A stretch of 5,770 nucleotides of DNA from Alphaproteobacteria bacterium (GCA_003695135.1 RFIR01000333.1:1-5770), one strand, 5' to 3'. Shown: positions 1 to 5,487, counted from the stretch's first letter. The notes: generated from the sequence alone by a model not told the origin. Numbers and translations are program-made.

Positions 1-974
1 AGCGCCTCGCCCGGTATGCCGAGGGCCAGAAGCGGGATCATCGCCGAGGGCGGCACGGCGTTGTTGGCCGCCTCCGAGGCGATCAGCCCCTCCGGCGCGC
101 CCTTGCCGAACAGCTCCGGCCTCTGCGAGGTTCTGCGCGCATAGGTGTAGGAGAGAAACTGCGCGGTGAACTCGCCCACGCCGGGGATCATGCCCATCAG
201 CACGCCGAAGCCGGAGGAGACGGTCGCCACCCGCTTGTAGAGCCACAGCTCCTTCAGCCCGGAGAACATCGAGCCCTTCAGATGCTGCACATGCGGGCTT
301 TCGTTGCGTCCGGCCAGCAAGAGGAAGGCCTGGCTCAGCGCGAACAGCCCCAGAACCACCACGATCAGATCGACGCCCGAGGCCAGCCAGGTCTGGCCGA
401 AGGTGAAGCGTTTGGTGTAGCGGATCGGCTCCAGCCCCACCGTGTTGAGGAAGATGCCGAAGGCGACCAGCATGCCGGCGGCGAAGACCTGCCCGCGATG
501 GGCGAGCACGACGAGGATGACGCCCAGCAGCGCGGCGAGGAAGATCTCGCGCGAGCCGAACATCGGCGCCACCTTCGCCAGCACCGGCGACAGCAGGATC
601 AGGCAGACGATGGCGAACACCCCGCCGAAGAACGAGGCGGAACAGGCCAGCGCCACCGCGCGGCGCGCCTGCCCCGCCCGCGTCATCGGATAGCCGTCAT
701 AGGTGGTCAGCGCATTCACCGCCGTGCCGGGGGTGTTGATCAGCACCGCCGGCAGCGCGCCGCCATACATCGACGAGCCGTAGATGCCCAGAAGCAGCGT
801 CAGCCCCACCAGCGGCGGCAGGGCGAAGGTGGCCGGCAGCAGGATGGCGATGGCCACCGCGGCGCCCACGCCCGGGATCGCGCCGATGATCACGCCGCCC
901 ACCGAACCGATCAGCAGCGCGACCAGCACGCTCCAGTCGAAGAGCAATCCGAGGGCGGCGGTGAAGGCTTCCAT
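1..974 (-). CDS. tctA: TctA, large permease subunit of a tripartite tricarboxylate transporter (C-terminus cut off by window edge)
   Basis: This is the large multi-spanning inner-membrane subunit of a TTT-family transporter, which moves a carboxylate delivered by the periplasmic TctC protein using an ion gradient. The 324 visible residues run without a stop from an ATG at 974 to the left edge; the family is about 500 residues, so roughly the last third is missing. Family signatures are clear: GAIPGVGAAV at about 31-40, YGSSMYGGALPAVLINTPGT at about 65-84, the DGYPMTRAGQARRA block at about 93-106, a second IPGVGEFTAQF at about 263-273, and FGKGAPEGLIASEAANNAVP at about 289-308, leading to LGIPGEA at the edge. 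The two IPGVG motifs reflect the internally duplicated architecture of TctA proteins. The start is preceded only by a weak purine stretch (GGGAC). It lies 286 bases downstream of tctB, an unusually long gap for this operon. The substrate is not predictable from TctA alone. Confidence 0.95.
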   Translation of the reverse strand, partial: MEAFTAALGLLFDWSVLVALLIGSVGGVIIGAIPGVGAAVAIAILLPATFALPPLVGLTLLLGIYGSSMYGGALPAVLINTPGTAVNALTTYDGYPMTRAGQARRAVALACSASFFGGVFAIVCLILLSPVLAKVAPMFGSREIFLAALLGVILVVLAHRGQVFAAGMLVAFGIFLNTVGLEPIRYTKRFTFGQTWLASGVDLIVVVLGLFALSQAFLLLAGRNESPHVQHLKGSMFSGLKELWLYKRVATVSSGFGVLMGMIPGVGEFTAQFLSYTYARRTSQRPELFGKGAPEGLIASEAANNAVPPSAMIPLLALGIPGEA

Positions 975-1060
975 GTCCCGGGGCCTAGTGGTCCGAACAA
1001 TTCATCTGAATCGCATGCGCGATACAGTTCCGGATGGAGAGTCGCGGCTGCCAAACGCCT

Positions 1061-1079
1061 CGCCCGGCGCAGCCGGGCG
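1061..1079. repeat. Perfect 8-bp stem hairpin within the left repeat copy
   Basis: CGCCCGGC (1061-1068), a 3-base GCA loop and GCCGGGCG (1072-1079) form a perfect inverted repeat. It sits upstream of tctA in the operon transcript and has no T-run after it on either strand, so it is not a standard intrinsic terminator. It is absent from the right copy of the element. Confidence 0.65.
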
Positions 1080-1090
1080 GCGCCCGACCC

Positions 1091-1107
1091 TCCCCCCGGG
1101 AGGGCGC
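1091..1107. repeat. Core palindrome of the left repeat copy
   Basis: A CCCTCCC arm, a short C loop and a GGGAGGG arm (about 1088-1104) fold into a compact GC hairpin. A wider pairing of GCGCCC (1080-1085) with GGGCGC (1102-1107) is an alternative. The right copy keeps the GGGAGGGCGC arm (complement of 1180-1189) but lacks part of the C-rich arm. Confidence 0.55.
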
Positions 1108-1260
1108 ATTCAGGCGCTGATCACCGGGGTTGACCGGCTGGCAAGTCCGAAATGTCATCGCCACCCCCGTCGTTTCGCCGCGCCCTCCCAGGGTCGGGCA
1201 CCGCCCTTGCCAGCCGTCTCGGCCTTCGGGAGCGGAGTTCCGGACATTGAAGCCCATCCA

Positions 1261-1800
1261 CTACAGCCAGGTCAGCGCGATGCCGCGCAGCCCGTCGGGC
1301 AGGTACTGGTAGAGCGCGCCGGCGGGGATCTTGACCTGCAGGAAGCCGCGGAACACCACCACGATGACGGCGCCGGTCAGCGCGAGCGCGACCAGCGTCG
1401 CGCGGTCGCGATACCCCGCCCGCAGCGTCAGCGCCACCGCGAAGACCATCGTCGTCGGCAGATAGCCCGCCCATGGCACCACGAACACATAGGCCATGAA
1501 CCACAGCGCGAATTCCACCGAACGCAGCCAGAACGCGACCTCGCTCAGCCGGCCCGGCATCCGGCGCGAGATCAGACCCGAGACGAGATGCAGCGCGGCG
1601 AAGACCACCATGGCGATCACCGAGACATGCGGCCAGAAGGCGGGCTGGGCCATGATCTTCATGCCCTTGACCCAGGGCGCCTCGGTGCCGAGCCGGCTGG
1701 CCAGAAACAGCGACAGGGCGAGGAAGGCGACCGCGAAGACCAGATCGCCCGCATGCCTGCGACGCTCGAACAATCTGCGCAGCGTACTGGGTCGTGACAT
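1261..1800 (-). CDS. tctB: TctB, small membrane subunit of the tripartite tricarboxylate transporter
   Basis: This is the small integral membrane subunit that partners TctA in a TTT transporter; its exact mechanistic role in the family is poorly defined. The product is 179 residues. It has a basic N-terminus (RRLFERRRH, 8-16) and hydrophobic segments at about 19-36, 57-76, 95-127 (probably two closely packed helices) and 135-152, which fits the four-helix TctB fold. The QPAFWPHV motif before the second helix (52-59), the GYLPTT turn (112-117) and the KIPAGALYQYLP tail (157-168) fit family practice. I chose the ATG at 1800 because the basic and then hydrophobic TctB N-terminus begins there. 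The open frame extends 41 codons upstream, but that stretch overlaps tctC and is not TctB-like. An AGGCGAG stretch a few bases upstream may serve as a ribosome site. The gene is 73 bases downstream of tctC. Confidence 0.9.
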   Translation of the reverse strand: MSRPSTLRRLFERRRHAGDLVFAVAFLALSLFLASRLGTEAPWVKGMKIMAQPAFWPHVSVIAMVVFAALHLVSGLISRRMPGRLSEVAFWLRSVEFALWFMAYVFVVPWAGYLPTTMVFAVALTLRAGYRDRATLVALALTGAVIVVVFRGFLQVKIPAGALYQYLPDGLRGIALTWL

Positions 1801-1839
1801 GCCTGGCTCGCCTATCACCCGGGGACCGGAGCGGGAAGC

Positions 1840-1861
1840 CGGCCCGGCCGGAACCGGGCCG
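1840..1861 (-). promoter_or_regulatory. GC-rich hairpin in the tctC-tctB gap
   Basis: CGGCCCGG (1840-1847) and CCGGGCCG (1854-1861) form a perfect 8-bp stem with a 6-base loop. It lies in the transcript between the binding-protein gene and the membrane-subunit genes. No T-run follows on the minus strand, so it is unlikely to be a full intrinsic terminator. Such hairpins after binding-protein genes often protect the upstream message from 3' decay and lower expression of the downstream genes. That role is inferred here from position only. Confidence 0.5.
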
Positions 1862-1873
1862 ACGATTTCGCGA

Positions 1874-2821
1874 TCACTGCAGCAACTCGCCAACCCTGCC
1901 CAGCGTCTCGATATTGCGCGCAATCCGCGCGCGGGCCTCGTCTGCGCCCTGCCAGTAGATCAGCGCGCCGGTCTCCCGCGCCAGCTTCTGCGCCTTGTCC
2001 GACAGCACCGTCTCGCGCGCCACGGCGATGATCTTGTCACGCACATCCTGCGGCACCTCCTTGCGCACGAAGAGGCCGTTCCACAGCGACACGTCCAGCT
2101 CCGGCGCGATCTCGGCCACGGTCGGGACGTCCGGGGTCAGCGCGGTCCGCTTCTCGCCGATCGTCGCCAGCACCTTGATCTGGTCGAGACAGGGCCGAAC
2201 CAGCTGCAGGGTGGTGTTCATCACATCGACATCGCCCGAGGCGAGCGAGTTGCAGTCGAGCGCGTCGAAGGCGGCGTCGGAGGCGAAGCTGAAGCCCTTG
2301 ACCTTGGCCAGCGCCAACGTCACCCGTGTCGGCACCAGCGGCGCGCCGAAATGGCCCAGCACCACCTAGTGATCCTTCGCATGGGCTGCCAGCCCGTCCA
2401 TGTCGTCATAGGGCGCATCGCCTGCCGCGACGATGGCGAAGGGATAGGTCAGGAAGATGCCCAGCGGCTCGAACGGATCGGGGCTGAGCTCGGGGATGCC
2501 GATATTGGGCCCGACCACCGGCACCCCGATCACGAAGCTGCCGATGGTATAGCCGTCGGGCGGCGCGGTCGCCACCTCGACCGCGCCCGGGAACGGGCCG
2601 CCGCCGCCGCCGGGCTTGTTCACCACCGCGGCCGGTACGCCGTATTTGGCCTGAAAGTTCTCGGCGATCATGCGGGTGAGCACGTCTTCCAGATCGCCCG
2701 GCGGCCACGGCACCACGAAGGAGACCGGCTTTTCGGGATATTCGGCGACCGCGACGCCCGCGGCAGCGAACGCGGCCGCGCCCAGCGCGGCGGCCAGAAC
2801 GGCCGATGTGACGAGTTTCAT
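1874..2821 (-). pseudogene. tctC: tctC, Bug-type periplasmic solute-binding protein, interrupted by an in-frame amber codon
   Basis: This gene encodes, or recently encoded, the periplasmic binding protein that captures the carboxylate and hands it to TctAB. The frame has 316 codons including the final stop, a normal Bug length, but codon 152 is TAG (2366-2368). Residues 1-26 are a signal peptide (MKLVTS, a long Ala-rich core, AVA before the predicted cut). The mature start EYPEKPVSFVVPWPPGD (27-43), VVNKPGGGGGPFPGA (66-80) and PPDGYTIGSF (87-96) are classic Bug features. After the TAG the frame continues with GHFGAPL (156-162), LASGDVDVMN (193-202), ALTPDVPTVAE (227-237) and LWNGLFVRKEVP (246-257). 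The ATG at 2821 is preferred because AGGGAG lies 9 bases upstream; an ATG at 2827 is too close to it. If not read through, the 151-residue product lacks half the fold. A nonsense mutation, sequencing error or suppressed codon all remain possible. Confidence 0.9.
2366..2368 (-). other. Premature in-frame amber codon (TAG) in tctC
   Basis: The minus strand reads AAG GAT CAC TAG GTG GTG CTG GGC, with Bug-family sequence in the same frame on both sides, so no frameshift is needed to join the halves. The two GTG codons right after the stop could in principle allow reinitiation. There is no ribosome site of note, and a reinitiated product would have no signal peptide. The original codon could have been CAG, AAG, GAG, TGG, TCG, TTG, TAC or TAT; the sequence alone does not decide. 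Confidence 0.95.
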
Positions 2822-2876
2822 GAGCATCAACTCCCTGTCAGTTGCTCGGATTTCGGTTCATTATTACTACCACCGT

Positions 2877-2891
2877 TGCAAATAGTTTGCA
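2877..2891. promoter_or_regulatory. Perfect 15-base palindrome, candidate IclR-family operator
   Basis: TGCAAA, a 3-base TAG centre and TTTGCA form a perfect inverted repeat. Its length and layout match the known E. coli IclR operator type (TGGAAAT-N-ATTTCCA), differing mainly by a C/G swap in each arm. It lies 49 bases before the regulator's start codon and 56 bases before tctC, and overlaps the candidate tct -10 box, a position suited to repression. Recognition by the adjacent regulator is inferred. Confidence 0.65.
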
Positions 2892-2923
2892 GTTTTCGAT
2901 TCGATCCGTCAACATCCGATTCG

Positions 2924-2930
2924 AGGAGGA
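2924..2930 (+). promoter_or_regulatory. Ribosome binding site for the IclR-family gene
   Basis: AGGAGGA matches the anti-Shine-Dalgarno sequence closely and ends 9 bases before the ATG at 2940, which fixes that start. Confidence 0.85.
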
Positions 2931-2939
2931 ACGACAGGG

Positions 2940-3749
2940 ATGAGCCCGGAAAGGCGCAGCAGACCGGCCCGGTTGGCCCAGAGCACGGTGCATCGCGCGC
3001 TGGGCCTCTTGCGGCATTTCTCGCTGGAGCGGCCCGAGATCGGGCTGAGCGAGATGGCAAGGCTGGCGGGGCTCGACAAGACCACGACGCTGCGCAGCCT
3101 GACCGCGCTGGAGCTCAACGGCTTTGTCGAGCAGCATCCGGAGACCCGGAAATACCGGCTGGGCATCGCCCCGCTCAACCTCGCCCGCATCCGCGAGCAG
3201 AGCTTTCCGCTGCACGCGGTGCTCAAGCCGCATCTCGACCGGCTGGCCGAGGTGACGGGCGAGACCGCCCATGCCAGCCTGCTGGCGGGTTCGGCGCTGC
3301 TGATCGTGGCGGTCTCCGAGCCCTCTCCGGCCACGCGGGTCTTCGTCGATCCCTCCGAGCCGCTGCCGCTCCATGCCACCGCCTCGGGCCTTGCGGTGCT
3401 GGCGTTCTCGGAAGGGCAGAAGAATGCCGCCCTGCCGACGGAGTCCGAGCGCGTTGCGCATACCGGGCGCACGAAGCTCAGCGATGCCGCACTGCAGGCC
3501 GAGATCGAGCAGGTGCGCCGCCGCGGCTACGCGCTGGCCGACAGTACCTTCGAGGAGGATGTGATCGGTACCGCGGTACCGATCTTCGGCTGGTCCGACG
3601 CGGCGATCGGCGCGGTGGGCGTGGCCGCGGTCGCCTCGCGCTTCGACGCGGCGCTGGCACGGCTGATCGCCGACGAGCTGCTGGCCACGGGGCAGGAGAT
3701 CAGCCGCCAGATCGGCGGGCGGGCCCGGCCGGCCCGGCGTGCGGGATGA
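2940..3749 (+). CDS. IclR-family transcriptional regulator
   Basis: This is a DNA-binding regulator of the IclR family, usually a dimer or tetramer that senses a small carboxylate or aromatic metabolite. The product has 269 residues, normal for the family. A winged helix-turn-helix occupies about 14-78: IGLSEMARLAG (34-44) is the first helix of the motif, DKTTTLRSLTALELNGFV (46-63) the recognition helix, and ETRKYRLG (68-75) the wing. The C-terminal effector-binding domain spans about 80-255, with the family blocks PLPLHATASGLAVLAF (141-156), RRRGYALADSTFEEDVIGTA (193-212) and AAIGAVGVAA (221-230). The Arg/Pro-rich tail (261-268) looks disordered. The ATG is set by an AGGAGGA ribosome site. 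Divergence from tctC and proximity to the aminotransferase suggest that it controls both units. Effector and sign of regulation are unknown. A 22-base perfect palindrome lies inside the gene at 3563-3584. Confidence 0.93.
   Translation: MSPERRSRPARLAQSTVHRALGLLRHFSLERPEIGLSEMARLAGLDKTTTLRSLTALELNGFVEQHPETRKYRLGIAPLNLARIREQSFPLHAVLKPHLDRLAEVTGETAHASLLAGSALLIVAVSEPSPATRVFVDPSEPLPLHATASGLAVLAFSEGQKNAALPTESERVAHTGRTKLSDAALQAEIEQVRRRGYALADSTFEEDVIGTAVPIFGWSDAAIGAVGVAAVASRFDAALARLIADELLATGQEISRQIGGRARPARRAG
3563..3584. repeat. 22-base perfect palindrome inside the IclR-family coding sequence
   Basis: The half-site GATCGGTACCG (3563-3573) is followed directly by its exact reverse complement (3574-3584), so there is no spacer. 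It spans the codons for V208 to I215. The symmetry depends on a GGT glycine and a GTA valine codon, both uncommon in this GC-ending codon context. It may be chance, a DNA-binding site or an RNA hairpin. Confidence 0.85.
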
Positions 3750-3757
3750 ATAATGCG

Positions 3758-3782
3758 GGGCTGGGGGATGCGCCCGCAGCCC
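3758..3782 (+). promoter_or_regulatory. Hairpin between the regulator and the aminotransferase
   Basis: GGGCTG (3758-3763) pairs with CAGCCC (3777-3782). After a G-G mismatch, GGG (3765-3767) pairs with CCC (3773-3775) around an ATGCG loop. There is no T-run after it, so it is more likely an mRNA structure or weak attenuator than a terminator. It leaves the ribosome site GAGGGA (3793-3798) of the next gene free. Confidence 0.4.
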
Positions 3783-3807
3783 GGGGGAAAATGAGGGAAC
3801 CAGAGCG

Positions 3808-5160
3808 ATGCACGACCAGAATTTCCTGAAGGAAAACAATGCCCGGCGCCTATGGCACCCGATGGCGCATCCCGCCGACTGCCTCGCCCACCCGCCGACC
3901 ATCGTCACCGAAGGCACGGGCGTGCGCATCCGCGACATCGACGGGCATGAGACCGTCGATGCGGTGGGCGGGCTGTGGAACGTCAATCTCGGCTATTCCT
4001 GCCGGCCGGTGAAGGAGGCCATCGCCGCCCAGCTCGACCGGCTGCCCTACTACTCGATCTTCCGCGGCACCACCAATGACGCGGTGATCGAACTGAGCTG
4101 GATGCTGGCGGAATTCTTCGCCCCCGACGGGCTGGGCCGGGCCTTCTTCACCTCCGGCGGCTCGGATTCGGTCGAAATCGCGCTGCGCCTCGCGCGGCAG
4201 TATCACAAGATCCGCGGCGAGGCCGGCCGCACCAAATATCTGAGCCTCAAGAAAGGCTATCACGGCACGCATATGGGCGGGGCGAGCGTGAACGGCAATG
4301 CCAATTTCCGCACCGCCTACGAGCCGCTCATGCCCGGCTGCTTTCACATTCCCGCCCCCTGGACCTACCGCAACCCGTTCGGCGAATCCGATCCCGAACG
4401 GCTGGCGCAGCTTTGCGCCGCGGCGCTGGAGGACGAGATCGCCTTTCAGGGCAAGGAGACCATCGCCGCCTTCATCATGGAGCCGGTGCTTGGCGCGGGC
4501 GGGGTGATCGTGCCGCATCGCTCCTTCATGCCGATGGTGCGCGAGATCTGCAGCCGCAACGGCATCCTGCTGATCGCCGACGAGGTGATCACCGGCTTCG
4601 GCCGCACCGGCGACTGGTCGGGCTCGCGCCACTGGGGGGTGCAGCCCGATCTGATGACCACCGCCAAGGCGATCACCAACGGCTATTTCCCCTTCGGCGC
4701 GGTAATGATCTCCGATGCCATCGCCGAGGCGTTCGAGGCCGACGAGACCGGCCGCGCCTTCATCGGCTCGGGCTATACCTATTCGGGTCATCCCGTCGGC
4801 GCGGCCGCGGCCATCGCCTGCCTGAAGGAGACCGAGCGGCTCGACGTCGCCGCCAATGCCGCCGCGCGCGGCGACCAGCTCTTCGCCGGGCTGAAGCGGC
4901 TGCAGGAGAAATACGACGTCATCGGCGATGTGCGCGGCGGCGAGGGGCTGATGTGCGCGCTGGAGCTGGTCTCCGACCGCGCCGCGAAGACGCCCATCGA
5001 CAAGCCGACCATCGGCGCGGTGCAGAAGACGGCCTATGAGGCCGGCGCGATGGTGCGCGTCTCCGGCCCCAACGTGATCCTGTCGCCGCCGCTGGTGCTG
5101 GAGGCGGCCGATGTCGACATCATCCTGAACGCGCTCGATGCGGGGTTTGCCGCGCTCTGA
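3808..5160 (+). CDS. Class III PLP-dependent omega-aminotransferase (beta-alanine/omega-amino acid:pyruvate type)
   Basis: This is a cytoplasmic fold-type I aminotransferase that moves an amino group from an amine or omega-amino acid to a keto acid, probably pyruvate. At 450 residues it is full length. Visible features are GLWNVNLG (55-62) at the substrate entrance, SGGSDSVEIAL (116-126) for the cofactor phosphate, YHGTHMG (151-157) whose Tyr stacks on PLP, and EPVLGAGG (225-232). LLIADEVITGFGRTG (254-268) has Asp258 for the pyridine nitrogen, K287 in TTAKAITNGYFPFGA is the Schiff-base lysine, and T324 in YTYSGHP is a phosphate contact. R417 in GAMVRVSG aligns by position with the mobile arginine that binds the acceptor carboxylate in pyruvate-dependent omega-transaminases. 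The start has GAGGGA 9 bases upstream. It probably shares a transcript with the IclR-family gene 58 bases before it. Beta-alanine, GABA, taurine-like or polyamine-derived donors are all possible; I do not assign one. Confidence 0.93.
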   Translation: MHDQNFLKENNARRLWHPMAHPADCLAHPPTIVTEGTGVRIRDIDGHETVDAVGGLWNVNLGYSCRPVKEAIAAQLDRLPYYSIFRGTTNDAVIELSWMLAEFFAPDGLGRAFFTSGGSDSVEIALRLARQYHKIRGEAGRTKYLSLKKGYHGTHMGGASVNGNANFRTAYEPLMPGCFHIPAPWTYRNPFGESDPERLAQLCAAALEDEIAFQGKETIAAFIMEPVLGAGGVIVPHRSFMPMVREICSRNGILLIADEVITGFGRTGDWSGSRHWGVQPDLMTTAKAITNGYFPFGAVMISDAIAEAFEADETGRAFIGSGYTYSGHPVGAAAAIACLKETERLDVAANAAARGDQLFAGLKRLQEKYDVIGDVRGGEGLMCALELVSDRAAKTPIDKPTIGAVQKTAYEAGAMVRVSGPNVILSPPLVLEAADVDIILNALDAGFAAL

Positions 5161-5198
5161 ATCTGTCCCACTCGATCGGGCTCGACATGCTCCAGAAT

Positions 5199-5213
5199 CC
5201 GCGCACAGCGCGG
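5199..5213. repeat. Short perfect hairpin after the aminotransferase
   Basis: CCGCGC (5199-5204), an ACA loop and GCGCGG (5208-5213) form a 6-bp stem. No T-run follows. It may help stabilise the 3' end of the aminotransferase message. Confidence 0.4.
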
Positions 5214-5294
5214 GCGATGCGTATGGCGTGACGATTCGAACCCGTTACGCGGGCTTAATGATCATCCGCCAGCCACACCCGGCCTGTGCGCCTG

Positions 5295-5330
5295 GGCGCC
5301 GCGAAATGCGGCGCCACATGCGTTCTTCTT
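5295..5330 (+). terminator. Probable intrinsic terminator of the aminotransferase transcript
   Basis: GGCGCCGC (5295-5302), a GAAAT loop and GCGGCGCC (5308-5315) make a perfect 8-bp GC stem. It is followed after a few bases by a T-rich run (GTTCTTCTT, 5322-5330) and then strongly AT-rich DNA. The T-tract is not immediately adjacent to the stem, so termination may be imperfect. It lies about 135 bases after the stop codon. Confidence 0.6.
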
Positions 5331-5480
5331 AATTTCACTTTTTATTGATAAATATTGATTGATAAGTTAATTTCTAATTATTTTACGGACGCACAGATTA
5401 GATCTTTCTGTGACCTTGCGAACTCAAGATTTTTTATGTGTTCGAGTTTTGCATTTGTCTTATATTGTAATTTTTCCTGC
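5331..5480. other. AT-rich island in a GC-rich context
   Basis: By hand count 5341-5480 has about 40 G or C in 140 bases (about 29%), against clearly GC-rich flanks. It carries three ATTGAT repeats (5344-5349, 5354-5359, 5358-5363) and an inverted repeat CACAGA/TCTGTG (5392-5397 and 5407-5412) with AGATCT in its loop. No reading frame in it looks like protein. It could be a foreign remnant, a binding region for a nucleoid protein, or part of a small RNA gene; none can be shown. Confidence 0.6.
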
Positions 5481-5487
5481 TCCGAAA

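Larger units (their letters stand above)
975..1260. repeat. tctB-tctA intergenic region with a pair of inverted, palindromic GC-rich repeats
   Basis: This gap holds no convincing gene. It contains two diverged copies of one element in opposite orientation. The left copy spans about 1026-1107 on the plus strand and the right copy about 1244-1180 on the minus strand. Both read, in order: TCCGGA, then a GAG..CGGCTG.CAA block (1039-1054 left; complement of 1207-1220 right), then GGGCGGYGCCCGACC, then GGGAGGGCGC. The left copy carries extra bases including a perfect hairpin (1061-1079). A further 10-base inverted repeat, GGCTGGCAAG (1136-1145) and CTTGCCAGCC (1206-1215), lies towards the middle. 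The arrangement resembles bacterial REP/BIME-type intergenic repeats. In the operon transcript it would fold strongly and could act in mRNA processing or partial termination between tctB and tctA; that role is inferred. Confidence 0.7.
2822..2939. promoter_or_regulatory. Divergent promoter region between tctC and the IclR-family gene
   Basis: These 118 bases separate the outward-facing tct operon and the iclR-type/aminotransferase genes, and are visibly richer in A and T than the flanking genes. They contain a 15-base palindrome (2877-2891), an 8-base direct repeat CGATTCGA (2897-2904 and 2917-2924, 20 bases apart), and good ribosome sites at both ends. On the minus strand TTGACG (2912-2907) is a plausible -35 box. 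Seventeen bases further, CAAACT (2889-2884) is a poor -10 lying inside the palindrome. I could not identify a convincing plus-strand promoter. Control of both directions by the adjacent IclR protein is inferred. Confidence 0.75.

Noticed and set aside
985..1257. A 90-codon minus-strand open frame between tctB and tctA
   Set aside because: It lies wholly within the inverted repeat region, has no protein-like features and no good ribosome site; the repeats explain the sequence better.
282..1797. Long plus-strand open frames opposite tctA and tctB
   Set aside because: The minus-strand translations match TctA and TctB motifs, while the plus-strand products are low-complexity Arg/Gln/His/Glu-rich sequences.
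1801..1923. N-terminal extension of TctB by 41 codons
   Set aside because: The added residues overlap tctC, run through the hairpin and have no TctB resemblance; the ATG at 1800 begins the typical basic and hydrophobic N-terminus.
2363..2365. GTG after the amber codon as the start of a separate second gene
   Set aside because: There is no ribosome site, the product would be half a Bug fold without a signal peptide, and the frame continues the upstream half exactly.
1496..3829. A 777-codon open frame on the plus strand running across tctB, tctC and the IclR-family gene
   Set aside because: It is antisense to two recognised genes and out of frame with the third. Its translation is rich in Arg, His, Gln and Gly with no family features, as expected from the shadow frame of GC-rich coding DNA.
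3850..4791. A 313-codon minus-strand open frame opposite the aminotransferase
   Set aside because: It is a complementary shadow frame of a clearly identified gene, with repetitive Ala/Gly/His/Arg composition and no ribosome site.
5225..5256. T-loop-like GGTTCGAATC on the minus strand, suggesting a tRNA or attachment site
   Set aside because: The flanking bases do not form a T stem, and no anticodon or acceptor stem can be drawn around it.
5138..5332. A 64-codon plus-strand frame overlapping the end of the aminotransferase
   Set aside because: It starts inside the known gene, runs through the terminator hairpin and has no recognisable features.
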